Assembly: GCF_003050935.1 (NCBI RefSeq)
Contig: NZ_QAOX01000008.1
Location: forward strand, 1-64,000
Length of the DNA stretch: 64,000 bases
Origin: Luteibacter sp. OK325
Lineage (GTDB): Bacteria > Pseudomonadota > Gammaproteobacteria > Xanthomonadales > Rhodanobacteraceae
Direction of reading: 5' to 3'
Shown in pieces: positions 7,970-16,734 of the stretch (the stretch's first letter is position 1; each line of letters begins with the position of its first letter). The notes below the pieces were generated by a model that did not search any database, was not told where the DNA came from, and was given only the letters and a program-made list of their open reading frames with translations. A program made the position numbers and the translations under genes.

Positions 7970-8757
7970 CACGCCGCCGCGACCGTGACGGACGCGGCGG
8001 GCAAGGCCAACAGCTCGTCGAGCAGCTGGCGATAGGCCAGGCCACCGCGCCGGGCGGCGGGCCAGGATGCCAGCGGCACACCGGCCGCGCTGGCTTCACG
8101 AATCTGTGTATCGGTCGGGATCACGGCCTGACTGACGCCATCGCCGTACTTTTCGCGCAATTGCTCCAGCGAAGCGCGCGACGCATGCGTGCGCGCGTCG
8201 AACATCGTGGGCACGATGGTCCGCGGCAGCGGTCGACCGCGCGAACGCTCGATCATGGAGAGGCTACGCAACATGCGCTCGAGGCCCGCCAGGGCGAGCG
8301 CCTCGGTCTGCGTGGGCACCAGAAGCCTATCGCTCGCAGCCAGTGCGTTCACCATCAGCACGCCAAGGGTCGGCGGGCAATCCAGCAGCACGTGTTCGAA
8401 ATCGGATGCGAGTTCGGCGAGCGCCTGGGAAAGAATCAGGCCCATGCCGGGACGCGTGCCAAGTTGGCGGTCCAGCGTAATCATCGCCGCGGACGCCGGC
8501 AGCACACTCAGGTGATCCCATTGCGTGGCGTGTACCAGCGTGCCCGGCGGCAGTGGATTGCCACCGATGCCGAACAGATCGTAGACGCTGCCGTGTGCAC
8601 CACCTTCCACGCCGATGTAACCGGAGAGCGAGGCATGCGGATCCATATCGATCAGCAGCGTGCGCTTGCCGGCGGCGGCGAGCAGGCTGCCGAGGGCGAC
8701 CGTGGTGGTGGTCTTGCCGACGCCGCCCTTCTGATTCGAGATCGCCCAGACGCGCAT
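7969..8757 (-). CDS. parC: ParA-type ATPase ParC for polar chemotaxis arrays
   Basis: 262 aa deviant-Walker ATPase (NQKGGVGKTTTTVAL, residues 8-22; LLIDMDPHASLS; VLLDCPPTLGVL). This family positions DNA or protein cargo. In this exact context (motD-parA-cheW-cheW, PA1462 position) it is the ParC protein that recruits chemotaxis arrays to the pole, not a chromosome partition ParA. No parB or parS accompanies it. The start overlaps the motD stop (TGATG). It acts in the cytoplasm at the old or flagellated pole together with ParP. Confidence 0.88.
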   Translation of the reverse strand: MRVWAISNQKGGVGKTTTTVALGSLLAAAGKRTLLIDMDPHASLSGYIGVEGGAHGSVYDLFGIGGNPLPPGTLVHATQWDHLSVLPASAAMITLDRQLGTRPGMGLILSQALAELASDFEHVLLDCPPTLGVLMVNALAASDRLLVPTQTEALALAGLERMLRSLSMIERSRGRPLPRTIVPTMFDARTHASRASLEQLREKYGDGVSQAVIPTDTQIREASAAGVPLASWPAARRGGLAYRQLLDELLALPAASVTVAAA

Positions 8758-9710
8758 CAGCGAGTCCCCGCTACAGGGTTCGTCGCCGGCGTCGGCGGCG
8801 TCGCTGCGGCAGCACTCGCGACCGGCAGGCGGTCAGCGTCGCTGTAGAAGCGCGCCGGCTCGGCCTTGTCGCTCATCACGACGATGAGCACGCGGCGGTT
8901 TCGGTTGCGGCCTTCGTCGGAGGTGTTGTCGGTGGTCGGACGAAACTCCCCCCAGCCGACAATGCCCACACGGTGCGGATCGACACCGCTGGTTGTCAGC
9001 AGGCGCGCCACCGTCGCCGCACGCGCGGCCGACAGTTCCCAGTTCGACGGAAAGGTCGCCGTCGCAATGGGCGTGTTGTCCGTATAGCCCTCGATGCGCA
9101 TGGCGTTCGGGAACGGGCCGAGGATGCCGGCGAGCTTGCGCAGCACCTCTTCAGCGGTGCCCTGAAGTTTGGCGACGCCGACGGGAAAGAGGATGTCCGT
9201 ACGGACTTCGATCTCGAGCCAGTCCTTGGTCTGACGGACGCTGACCAGGTTCTTGTCGATCAGCGGCTTCATCGCGCGCTGCACTTCGTCGGCAATCTGG
9301 CTGAGGCTGGCGTCTTCGGTCTTGCCGACCGTGGTGTTCGCCGCTGTCGCGGTGTTGATGCTGGCCGATTCCTGGCGCGTCGGTGCGGCGCCTTCGTGAC
9401 CGGGCAGCGGCAGGTTGCGCGGCGGAATCGGCACGTCGATCTTGGCGATCGGTGCGGCGACCGGCGCGCGCGACTGGTTCGGCAGCGGCACCTGCGCGGC
9501 GGGCGTCGCCTCGCGAATCGGCTCGATGACCTTGCCGGTGCCGTTGAAGGCTTCGTTGATCGACTGCGCCATGACGCGGAACTTGGTCTCGTTCACGGCC
9601 GACACGGCGTACATCACCACGAACAGCGCCAACAGCAGCGTGATCAGATCCCCATAGGGAATCGCCCAGCGCTCGTGGTTGATGTGCTCTTCGTGGTGGC
9701 GGCGCTTCAC
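8757..9710 (-). CDS. motD: Flagellar stator subunit MotD (MotB family)
   Basis: 317 aa. A short cytoplasmic tail, then one membrane helix (about residues 20-38) beginning with the ion-binding Asp, D21 (YGDLITLLLALFV), a Pro-rich periplasmic linker, and an OmpA-like peptidoglycan-binding domain (MRIEGYTDNTP, NWELSAARA, RNRNRRVLI). With MotC it forms an ion-driven stator. The GTG start overlaps the motC stop (GTGA). The apparent in-frame extension to 10358 is a shadow of motC. The C-terminus ends in a Pro/Ala-rich tail after the OmpA domain. A residue-level choice between proton and sodium use cannot be made from sequence alone. Confidence 0.92.
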   Translation of the reverse strand: MKRRHHEEHINHERWAIPYGDLITLLLALFVVMYAVSAVNETKFRVMAQSINEAFNGTGKVIEPIREATPAAQVPLPNQSRAPVAAPIAKIDVPIPPRNLPLPGHEGAAPTRQESASINTATAANTTVGKTEDASLSQIADEVQRAMKPLIDKNLVSVRQTKDWLEIEVRTDILFPVGVAKLQGTAEEVLRKLAGILGPFPNAMRIEGYTDNTPIATATFPSNWELSAARAATVARLLTTSGVDPHRVGIVGWGEFRPTTDNTSDEGRNRNRRVLIVVMSDKAEPARFYSDADRLPVASAAAATPPTPATNPVAGTR

Positions 9711-10447
9711 GACAGGAATCCCTGCAGCTTGCTTTCGATGTGCCGCGGGTTGTCGCCCTGGGCAATCGAGACCAGGCCCTCGACGAGGATTTCGCGCATC
9801 TGCGAGCGCCGGCGGGCCAGGCCCTTCAGGCGCGATGCCATCGGTAAGGCGAGCAGGTTGGCCAGGCCGATGCCGTAGATCGTCGCGACGAACGCCGCGG
9901 CGATGCCATGACCGAGCTTGCTCGGATCGGCGAGGTTCTGCATGACCGACATCAGGCCCATGACGGCACCGATGATGCCCATGGTCGGCGAATAGGCTCC
10001 CGCGTTTTCGTAGACCTTGGCCGCCTCGATATCGGTGTGCTCGCGCGCGAACACTTCCACCTCGAGCACGGAACGCATGGCGTCGGGTTCGGTGCCATCG
10101 ACAAGCAGCTGGAGCCCCTTGCGGATGAAGGGATCGGACTCGCGTTCGATCGCCGGTTCGAGACCGAGCAGGCCCGTGCGGCGGGATATCTCGCTCCAGC
10201 CGACGATGCGGCTGACGAGGTTCTCCGACTCGATATCCGGCGGGCGATACACCCAGGGCAGCATGGTCCAGGCGCGTTTGAGCACCGGGCCGGGCGTCTG
10301 CACCAGCAAAGCGGCGAGCGTGCCGAGGAAGACGATGACGAACGCCGCCGGGTTCCACAGGGCGTCGAGACTCGAGCCCTTGAGGATGGTACCCACGATG
10401 ATGACCACGAAGGCCAGGATCGTTCCGACGACGCTCACGATATCCAT
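9707..10447 (-). CDS. motC: Flagellar stator subunit MotC (MotA family)
   Basis: 246 aa with four predicted membrane helices (about 5-22, 31-50, 148-168, 180-200) and a cytoplasmic loop. The proline-containing segment SPTMGIIGAVMGLMSVM and the ATIYGIGLANLLALP helix are typical of MotA/MotC. In the membrane it surrounds MotD and drives rotation through contact with FliG. The gene lies 1 bp after cheA and overlaps motD. In Pseudomonas cheB sits between cheA and motC (PA1459); it is missing here. Confidence 0.93.
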   Translation of the reverse strand: MDIVSVVGTILAFVVIIVGTILKGSSLDALWNPAAFVIVFLGTLAALLVQTPGPVLKRAWTMLPWVYRPPDIESENLVSRIVGWSEISRRTGLLGLEPAIERESDPFIRKGLQLLVDGTEPDAMRSVLEVEVFAREHTDIEAAKVYENAGAYSPTMGIIGAVMGLMSVMQNLADPSKLGHGIAAAFVATIYGIGLANLLALPMASRLKGLARRRSQMREILVEGLVSIAQGDNPRHIESKLQGFLS

Positions 10448-10448
10448 G

Positions 10449-12581
10449 TCAGACAGCCATCCTTAGTGAAGGCAGCACCTGGCCGCCGTCGTCGGCAAGG
10501 CCGGCGAGGTCGAGCACGAGGGAGATGCGGCCATCGCCGGTAATCGTCGCGCCGGCGACACCCGGCACATCCTTGAGGAACGGACCCAGCGGTTTGGCCA
10601 TGACGTCTTCGCGACCGAGCACTTCATCGACCAGGCAGCCCAGTGTCTGGTGACCGATCTGCACGACCACCACGTGACCGCCCTTCCCCGCCGCGCCGGC
10701 CCAGTTGCCGAGGTCGGCAAGCGGAAGCGCGCGCTGGCGGTGCGAGGCGACGATACGGCCGTCCAGCTCCTGGATCTGGCCGGGCACGAGTTCGAAGACT
10801 TCGGTGACATTGGACAATGGCAACGACAACAGACGGTTGCCTACGCGCACCATGAGTACCCGCATGATCGCCAGGGTAAGCGGTACCGAGAGACGTACCG
10901 TGCTGCCATGACCCACGCGCGAGTCGATCGACAGCGTGCCGCCGAGTTCGACGATCTTGGTCTTGACCACGTCCATGCCGACGCCGCGGCCGGAGATGTC
11001 CGAGACTTCAGCGGCCGTGGAGAACCCGGGGCGGAAGACGATTTCGTAGCACTCGCGCTCGTCCAGACGCGCAGCCTGCTCTTCGTCCATCAGGCCCTTT
11101 TCGACGGCCTTGCGGCGCAGGATCTCGGGATCCATGCCCTTGCCGTCGTCGGTGACGGTGATGACGATGCGGTCACCGAACTGGCCAGCGGCGAGACGGA
11201 CCGTGCCCGAGCGCGACTTGCCGGCGCGTTCGCGTACGTCGGGCATCTCGATGCCATGGTCCACCGCGTTGCGCAGCAGGTGGACCAGCGGATCGGCGAG
11301 TGCTTCGACCACGGTGCGGTCGATATCGGTGTCTTCGCCCTCGGTGACCAGCTCGATATCTTTGCCGAGCTGGCGCGCGAGATCGCGGATAATGCGCGGA
11401 AAGCGCGAGAACAACTTGCCGACCGGCTGCATGCGCATGCGTAGCACGGCGTTCTGCAGATCCTCGGCCACGCGCTCGAGCTCACCGATGGCGCGTTCCA
11501 TCGGATCGTTCGTGCCGCGCGGGGCGAGATTGGTCAGGCGGTTGCGGACGAGTACCAGCTCGCCCGCGGCATCGACGAGGCTGTCGAGACGGAAGGTGTC
11601 GACGCGGACGGTGGTGTCGGCGGTGGAGGCGCTGCGTTTTTCTGTGGGGGCTGCGGGTCTTGCAGTTGGTGTCGTCGCAACGGGGATCGCCGCTGAAGCG
11701 GCTCCCACAGGGGTAGCAGCGGTCGCTGCGGGTGGGATCGCCGATGAATCGGCTCCTACAGCAGCAGACATTGTGCCGGGGGCGGCGGTGCCGTGGAGGC
11801 TGTCGAGGAGGGCTTCGAATTCGTCGTCGCTGATGGCGTTGGGGTCGGCGGCGACGGCGGGTGTCGCGGCGGCCGGGATCGCCGCTGAAGCGGCTCCCAC
11901 AATCGCCGCTGAAGCGGCTCCCACAGGGGGTGCTGCAGACGGTATCGCCGCTGAAGCGGCTCCCACATCGGCGCCGGGGGCGCCGGTGCCGTAGAGGGAA
12001 TCCAGGAGTGCTTCGAATTCGTCGTCGTTGATCGTGCCCGAGGGGGCCGATGCCGGTGCGCGATCGTTGCGCGCGGCGTCGAGCATGGCTTCGAACTCGT
12101 CTTCGATCGGATCGTAGGCGCGCTGCGAGGACGGCGCCGAGACCGCGGGTGCAGATGCCGTCGGCGGCGACAAGGCCACCGGCGGTGCGGAGCCGGCGCG
12201 ACCCGGAATCAGCAGGCGATCGAGTACGGAACGCGGCGCCGGCTCGGCGGGAACACCCGCGTCGGCCGCACGCATCATGTCGTTGAGGAGGTCCAGCGAC
12301 TCGAGCAAGGCATCCATGAAGCCAGGGTTCAATACCACCGCGCCGTTACGGGCCTCGTTGAGAAGGTCCTCGGCGCGATGGCACAGCTCCACCATGGCGT
12401 TGAGGCCAAGGAAGCCCGCACCGCCCTTCACGGTATGGAACGCGCGGAAGACCGCGTTCAGCAGCTCGGCGTCTCCCGGCGAGGCTTCGAGGTCCACGAG
12501 CTGTTCGCCCAGGCTCTCGAGCAGTTCGCGTGCTTCGATCAGGAAGACATTGAGCAGCTCGTTGTCCAGCTCCACGCTCAT
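10449..12581 (-). CDS. cheA: Chemotaxis histidine kinase CheA with REP-built linker
   Basis: 710 aa. The P1 domain carries the phosphorylated His49 (FRAFHTVKGGAGFLG). A long Ala/Pro linker (about 110-325) replaces a recognisable P2 and holds three DEFEA(M/L)LD motifs (161-168, 187-194, 253-260) and five VGA(A/D)S(A/S)AI peptides (206, 220, 228, 275, 292) that are translated REP elements. P3 dimerisation (RLDSLVDAAGELVLVRNRL), the P4 ATPase (LLRNAVDHGIE, VTDDGKGMD, GRGVGMDVVK) and a P5 CheW-like domain (VGNRLLSLPLSNVTEVFEL) follow. It phosphorylates CheY. The start at MSVELDNELL is 7 bp after cheZ. Confidence 0.95.
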   Translation of the reverse strand: MSVELDNELLNVFLIEARELLESLGEQLVDLEASPGDAELLNAVFRAFHTVKGGAGFLGLNAMVELCHRAEDLLNEARNGAVVLNPGFMDALLESLDLLNDMMRAADAGVPAEPAPRSVLDRLLIPGRAGSAPPVALSPPTASAPAVSAPSSQRAYDPIEDEFEAMLDAARNDRAPASAPSGTINDDEFEALLDSLYGTGAPGADVGAASAAIPSAAPPVGAASAAIVGAASAAIPAAATPAVAADPNAISDDEFEALLDSLHGTAAPGTMSAAVGADSSAIPPAATAATPVGAASAAIPVATTPTARPAAPTEKRSASTADTTVRVDTFRLDSLVDAAGELVLVRNRLTNLAPRGTNDPMERAIGELERVAEDLQNAVLRMRMQPVGKLFSRFPRIIRDLARQLGKDIELVTEGEDTDIDRTVVEALADPLVHLLRNAVDHGIEMPDVRERAGKSRSGTVRLAAGQFGDRIVITVTDDGKGMDPEILRRKAVEKGLMDEEQAARLDERECYEIVFRPGFSTAAEVSDISGRGVGMDVVKTKIVELGGTLSIDSRVGHGSTVRLSVPLTLAIMRVLMVRVGNRLLSLPLSNVTEVFELVPGQIQELDGRIVASHRQRALPLADLGNWAGAAGKGGHVVVVQIGHQTLGCLVDEVLGREDVMAKPLGPFLKDVPGVAGATITGDGRISLVLDLAGLADDGGQVLPSLRMAV
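11686..11967 (-). repeat. Five in-frame REP elements inside cheA
   Basis: 24-bp REP copies at 11944-11967, 11902-11925, 11878-11901, 11737-11760 and 11686-11709 (read on the minus strand). Four have the GGGAGCCGCTTCAGCGGC core and one (11737-11760) the GCCGATTCATCGGC type; the latter has a GTAGGAGC head. All are in the same reading frame and give VGAASAAI, or VGADSSAI for the variant. Two copies are directly adjacent. Confidence 0.95.
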
Positions 12582-12588
12582 ACGGCGC

Positions 12589-13230
12589 TCAGAACCCGAA
12601 TTCGCTGAGCAACCGATCCACTTCGTCCTGGCTGACCTTGTCCGGCGCCGGTGCGTGATTGCCCGCGAGCGAACCGGTGAGGCGGACCAGCTCGACCAGC
12701 GACGATTCCACCTTGGCCATGAAGGCTTCGACCTGCGCCACGCGCTGGCCGGAGAGATCCTGCCAGGACTGCGCTTCGACCATCTCACCCAGGCCGATGT
12801 CGCAGCTCTGCGCGAAATCGCCCACGCGCACGGCGAGCGCCGTGGCATTGGGAGCGAAGGATGGATCGGCGTGGTCCATGACCAACACTTCGTCCGCCTG
12901 CTTGGCCAGTGCCTGCGCCTGCGGCCGCAGCTTGTCGCTGAAGTCGAGGGTGCGATGGGCGGCCTGCGAGCTCATTTCGAGCACGTCGCGCAGGTGCTTG
13001 CGCGCATCGCTCATGTTGCCCGGCACGCCGTCGCTGGAGATATCGGAGGCGAGGCGGCGAACCGACTCGTGCAGATCGCGCGCGAGATGGCCCAGGGCCA
13101 GGAACAGGTGTTGTTCGCGGGTGCGCAGCAGGCGGTCGAGTGCCTGCTCGAAAGCGGCGCTGTCATCGGCGTCGAGCAACTCGCGCAGCTCGGGAACGAC
13201 CTCGTGGCCGGCGGTAAGCATGGTGTTCAT
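12589..13230 (-). CDS. cheZ: CheY-P phosphatase CheZ
   Basis: 213 aa, mostly helical. The central motif ARDLHESVRR and the catalytic-region sequence VEAQSWQDLSGQRVAQVEAFM (Gln in QDLSGQ) are diagnostic of CheZ, which dephosphorylates CheY-P. The C-terminal peptide VDRLLSEFGF is the CheY-binding tail. The ATG at 13230 has AAGGGA 6 nt upstream; the ATG at 13236 abuts that site and is less likely. It lies between cheY and cheA in one operon. Confidence 0.93.
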   Translation of the reverse strand: MNTMLTAGHEVVPELRELLDADDSAAFEQALDRLLRTREQHLFLALGHLARDLHESVRRLASDISSDGVPGNMSDARKHLRDVLEMSSQAAHRTLDFSDKLRPQAQALAKQADEVLVMDHADPSFAPNATALAVRVGDFAQSCDIGLGEMVEAQSWQDLSGQRVAQVEAFMAKVESSLVELVRLTGSLAGNHAPAPDKVSQDEVDRLLSEFGF

Positions 13231-13240
13231 TGTCATTCCC

Positions 13241-13642
13241 TTAGCCCGCAGCCGCGGCGAGTCGTTCGAAGATCTTGTCGAGCTTTTCCTTCAGCGTGAC
13301 CGCCGTGAACGGCTTGACCACGTAGCCGTTCACGCCACTCTGCGCGGCGGCGATGATCTGGTCGCGATTGTTCTCGGCCGTCACCATCAGCACCGGCATC
13401 GACTTCAGCGCAGCGTCCGCGCGGATGGCGCGAAGCAGTTCGATGCCCGTCATGTTGGGCATGTTCCAGTCGGTCACGACCAGGTCGAAGGACTGGGCGC
13501 GCAGCATCACGAGCGCCGCGTTGCCGTCTTCAGCCTCCTGGATGAGGGTGTTCGTAAATCCCAGCTCGACCAGGAGGTTCCTGACGATGCGGCGCATGGT
13601 GGAAAAATCGTCCACCACGAGGATCTTCATGTTCTTGTCCAA
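13241..13642 (-). CDS. cheY: Chemotaxis response regulator CheY
   Basis: 133 aa single receiver domain, very close to classical CheY: acidic pair in [10 protein letters not shown], phosphoacceptor Asp in [12 protein letters not shown], Thr in VMVTAEN and Lys in VVKPFT. CheY-P binds FliM/FliN at the motor switch. The annotated TTG start (MDKNMKIL) has GGAG 8 nt upstream and gives an N-terminus like other Xanthomonadales CheY proteins; the alternative ATG at 13630 is weaker by ribosome-site spacing. It follows fliA after 54 bp. Confidence 0.95.
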   Translation of the reverse strand: MDKNMKILVVDDFSTMRRIVRNLLVELGFTNTLIQEAEDGNAALVMLRAQSFDLVVTDWNMPNMTGIELLRAIRADAALKSMPVLMVTAENNRDQIIAAAQSGVNGYVVKPFTAVTLKEKLDKIFERLAAAAG

Positions 13643-13696
13643 AACTCTGTCTCCGCCTGACTGCGCGTTCTTACCGGCGACGGCACCGCAATGCCG

Positions 13697-14428
13697 TCAA
13701 TGCTTGTCTTTCCAACCTGTCATGCGGGCGCGGAGGCGGATCAGGGCCTGGCCATGGATCTGGCACACCCGCGATTCGCTTACACCCAGCACCGCACCGA
13801 TTTCCTTCAGGTTGAGCTCTTCATCGTAGTACAGCGACATCACCAGCTTCTCGCGTTCGGGCAGGCCGTCGATGGACTGCGCCAGCGCATCGCGCAAGCC
13901 GTCCTGCTCGAAGATCCCTTCCGGACCCGCGGCGTCGGGGTCCGCGACATCGATCGCCGCGCCTTCGTCGCCTTCCGGCGCCGTGAGGCTGAGCAACCGA
14001 GCGCTCGCCGCGTCGGCCAGAATCTGGTTGTATTCCATGGCGTCGATACCAAGCCGCTTCATCACCTCGGCGTCTTCGGCATCCCCACCTGTTTCGTTCT
14101 CGATCTGCCTTGTCACTTCAGCCACCTCGCGCAACTTCCGGTGGACGGAGCGCGGGGTCCAGTCCGTCTTGCGCAGTTCGTCCAGCATCGCGCCCCGTAT
14201 GCGGATACCCGCATAGGTCTCGAAACTGGCCGCGCGAGTCGGCGAGTAATTTCTTGCGGCCTCGAGCAGGCCGATCATTCCGGCTTGCATGAGGTCGTTT
14301 GCATCCACGCTTGGCGGCAGCCGGCCCATCAGGTGATAGGCGATCCGGCGCACCAGCGGCGCGTGGGTTCGTACTAATTGATCCGCCGGGATTCGCGTGA
14401 CTTCAAGGTATTCCGTCGCAACGCTCAC
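13697..14428 (-). CDS. fliA: Flagellar sigma factor FliA (sigma28)
   Basis: 243 aa sigma-70 family factor with regions 2 (VDANDLMQAGMIGLLEAARNY, SFETYAGIRIRGAMLDELR), 3 (REVAEVTRQIENETGGDAED) and 4 (LPEREKLVMSLYYDEELNLK, IGAVLGVSESRVCQIHGQA). It directs RNA polymerase to late flagellar promoters, two of which are visible in this window (fliC and flgM), and is inhibited by FlgM. The GTG start overlaps the flhG stop (GTGA). Position between flhG and cheY is that of Pseudomonas and Xanthomonas. Confidence 0.96.
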   Translation of the reverse strand: MSVATEYLEVTRIPADQLVRTHAPLVRRIAYHLMGRLPPSVDANDLMQAGMIGLLEAARNYSPTRAASFETYAGIRIRGAMLDELRKTDWTPRSVHRKLREVAEVTRQIENETGGDAEDAEVMKRLGIDAMEYNQILADAASARLLSLTAPEGDEGAAIDVADPDAAGPEGIFEQDGLRDALAQSIDGLPEREKLVMSLYYDEELNLKEIGAVLGVSESRVCQIHGQALIRLRARMTGWKDKH

Positions 14429-15366
14429 AGTGGCAGCCCTCCCCCCAGGTGGGACCGCTCGGCAAAAAAGCCGATGCGACCCTGAGCACGGGGTTCGGGT
14501 TCACCCCATGTATCGACCGACCTGGCCAGATTCTTGAATCCAACGGCAGATCGGCTACTCGGCCAGACGTCGACCACCGCCGACTGGCGGCGAATGGCCT
14601 GGCGCAGGTACTCGTCGTGCGGGACCATCCCCATGAAATCCAAGGAAACATCCAGGAAGCGGTTGGCCACCCGGGAAAGTTTCTCGAACAGCTGGCGGCC
14701 TTCCTGGGCGTGGCGGACCATATTGGCCACGATGCGGAAGCGGTTCACGCCGAACTCGCGGCTCATGACCTTGATCAGGGCATAGGCATCGGTGAGCGAA
14801 GCCGGCTCGTCGCAGACCACCACCACGACCTCGTCGGAGGCGGCGGCGAACATGGACACGCTGTCCGAGATGCCGGCGGCGGTGTCGACGATCAGGTATT
14901 CGGGGGCGGTCGGGTACTCGTCGAACGCGCGGATGACCGCGGCATGCTCGATGTTCGGCAACTGGGCCATGCGGCGGGCGCCGGAGGTGGCCGGAATCAC
15001 CTTCAGCCCATGCGGCGCCTGGAGGATCAGGTCCTCGATGCGGCATTCGCCCTCGAGCATGTGGCCGAGATGGCGGGTCGGCTGCAGCCCGAGCAGCACG
15101 TCGATGTTGGCCATGGCGAGGTCGGCATCGAGCAGGACGACGTCGCGTCCGCCCATGGCCAGTGCCATGCCGAGATTGACCGCCACGGTGGTCTTGCCGA
15201 CGCCGCCCTTGCCGCCCGCGATCGCGATGCTGCGCGTGGGGCGACGGTCGTCAAGCCAGTTGAGACCGGCGGCCTGGGTGCTATCGACGTGTGTGGTCAT
15301 GAAGGAATTCACTGCCGTGAAAGAGTTTGCGGTTGCGGTAGTCACGTTCTGCGGGTCCCCGATCAA
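14425..15366 (-). CDS. flhG: Flagellar number regulator FlhG (FleN)
   Basis: 313 aa MinD/ParA-like ATPase with a deviant Walker A (AGGKGGVGKTTVAVN, about residues 50-64), VVLLDADLAMANIDVLLGL and LIVDTAAGISDSV. It limits flagellar number, typically by antagonising FleQ and FlhF at the pole. The TTG start overlaps the flhF stop (TTGA); ATG at 15300 (MTTHVDSTQ) is a good alternative that removes 22 poorly conserved residues. The gene pair flhF-flhG marks a polar flagellation system. Confidence 0.93.
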   Translation of the reverse strand: MIGDPQNVTTATANSFTAVNSFMTTHVDSTQAAGLNWLDDRRPTRSIAIAGGKGGVGKTTVAVNLGMALAMGGRDVVLLDADLAMANIDVLLGLQPTRHLGHMLEGECRIEDLILQAPHGLKVIPATSGARRMAQLPNIEHAAVIRAFDEYPTAPEYLIVDTAAGISDSVSMFAAASDEVVVVVCDEPASLTDAYALIKVMSREFGVNRFRIVANMVRHAQEGRQLFEKLSRVANRFLDVSLDFMGMVPHDEYLRQAIRRQSAVVDVWPSSRSAVGFKNLARSVDTWGEPEPRAQGRIGFFAERSHLGGGLPL

Positions 15367-16715
15367 GCCAGCGCCGGCGCCGCGGTGCCGAAACGATCGG
15401 CAAGTATGGCGTCGTCGGGCTCCTCGTTGCGCTGCTTGAGCAACTGGGCTGCGAGGCAGACCAGCTTGCGCGCATCAGCGGAGGCGATGTCTTCAGGTAC
15501 ACGCTGCCCGTCGGTGGTGTAGTCCAGGGGCAGAGCGTGGCGAATCAGTGCCGACAGGGCGCCGCCGATCAGCGGGGCCTCGTCGAGCTTGGTAAGGATG
15601 GCGGTCTGCGGCGACAGCGGTGCGTACGAGCGGATCGCGTTGTCGATGGCCTGTGCCTGCGCGTTGGCGGCGAGCACCAGGCAGACGCGGAGGTTCGAGG
15701 TGGCGCGCAGCGTGTCGAACTGCTGCTGCAGCTTGGGATCGTTGCCGGCCATGCCGGCGGTGTCGACCAGGACGGTGTGCTTGCTGCGCAACTGGAGCAG
15801 CACGTTGCGCAGGCTGTCGGCGTCATGCGCGTTGTACACACGCACGCCGAGCAGGCGACCGTAATGTTCCAGCTGCGCGCCGGCACCGATGCGGTACTGG
15901 TCGGCGCTGATCAGGGCGACGTTGGACGCGCCATGCCGAAGCACGGCACGCGCGGCAAGCTTGGCAATGGTCGTCGTCTTGCCAACGCCGGTGGTACCGA
16001 CCAGCGCGGTGATACCGCCGCCGACCGTGTCGAAGTTACGCCCGCTGGTGCGGATGTTGCGCGAAAGAATGCCCAGCGGCAGGTAACGCGCCTGCTCGGA
16101 GGTCATCCCGGCCGGCAGTTCGGCACACAGCGCGCGGGCCACGTCGCCGTCGATGCCCAGGCGGGTCATTTCGCGAAGCACGCGGGCACGTAAGGGCTGC
16201 TCGCGGTCCATCTGGTTCCAGGCCAGCGTGGAGAGCTGCACTTCCAGCATCTCGCGCAGGCTGTTGATCTCGGCACGCACGCCATTCACGGCGGCGTCGC
16301 TGTTCGGGTTGACCGTGGCGGCGCGAACCACGTCGGCCACGCTGGATGCGAGCGCGGCGCTGGACTGGCGCTGCGGCGCATTGGCGTTGCCTGTGCCGGT
16401 CTTGGTAGCGCGCTCGACGGCGGCGGCCGTGGCGGCGCGTGCCTGGTCGATGCGTGCGGCGCGATCGCTGTCGCGCGTGGCGCGGATCGGCGCCAGCGCA
16501 GCGGCATGCTTCGCGGCGGTTTCTTCAGCGGTCGGCGGCTCGAAGGCGAAGCCCGCTTCGCGGACCAGCGCTTCGTCGTAATCAAGTGCCGCGATGATTT
16601 CGATGCCGTCGTCCATCCGGCGCGTGGACAGGATCACGGCGTCCGGACCCTGCTCATCACGAACCTGGCGCATGGCCTGGCGCATGTCGGCGGCAACGAA
16701 TCGTTTGATTTTCAT
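15363..16715 (-). CDS. flhF: Polar flagellar GTPase FlhF
   Basis: 450 aa SRP-type GTPase. N-terminal B domain (MKIKRFVAADMRQAMRQVRDEQG), an Ala/Thr-rich middle, helical N domain, and a GTPase domain with G1 ([15 protein letters not shown]), DQYRIGA, G3 (VDTAGMAGND) and G4 (TKLDEAP). It marks the pole for flagellar assembly and works with FlhG. GAGGAT lies 8 nt before the ATG. It is 19 bp after flhA and overlaps flhG. Confidence 0.95.
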   Translation of the reverse strand: MKIKRFVAADMRQAMRQVRDEQGPDAVILSTRRMDDGIEIIAALDYDEALVREAGFAFEPPTAEETAAKHAAALAPIRATRDSDRAARIDQARAATAAAVERATKTGTGNANAPQRQSSAALASSVADVVRAATVNPNSDAAVNGVRAEINSLREMLEVQLSTLAWNQMDREQPLRARVLREMTRLGIDGDVARALCAELPAGMTSEQARYLPLGILSRNIRTSGRNFDTVGGGITALVGTTGVGKTTTIAKLAARAVLRHGASNVALISADQYRIGAGAQLEHYGRLLGVRVYNAHDADSLRNVLLQLRSKHTVLVDTAGMAGNDPKLQQQFDTLRATSNLRVCLVLAANAQAQAIDNAIRSYAPLSPQTAILTKLDEAPLIGGALSALIRHALPLDYTTDGQRVPEDIASADARKLVCLAAQLLKQRNEEPDDAILADRFGTAAPALA

Positions 16716-16734
16716 GCGTTAGATCCTCTCTGTC

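Noticed and set aside
7969-8757. Chromosome or plasmid partition ParA
   Set aside because: No parB or parS nearby; the motD-parA-cheW-cheW order is that of the polar chemotaxis ParC/ParP system.
9711-10358. N-terminal extension of motD into motC
   Set aside because: The frame there is a shadow of motC; the GTG at 9710 overlaps the motC stop and begins exactly at the MotB-type N-terminus.
11686-11967. Regularly repeated sequence in cheA as a CRISPR array
   Set aside because: Only five 24-bp hairpin units, unequal spacing (0 to over 100 bp), coding in frame, and identical to intergenic REP copies elsewhere.
12582-12848. N-terminal extension of cheA into cheZ
   Set aside because: Arg/Ser/Trp-rich shadow of cheZ; CheA P1 begins at MSVELDNELL.
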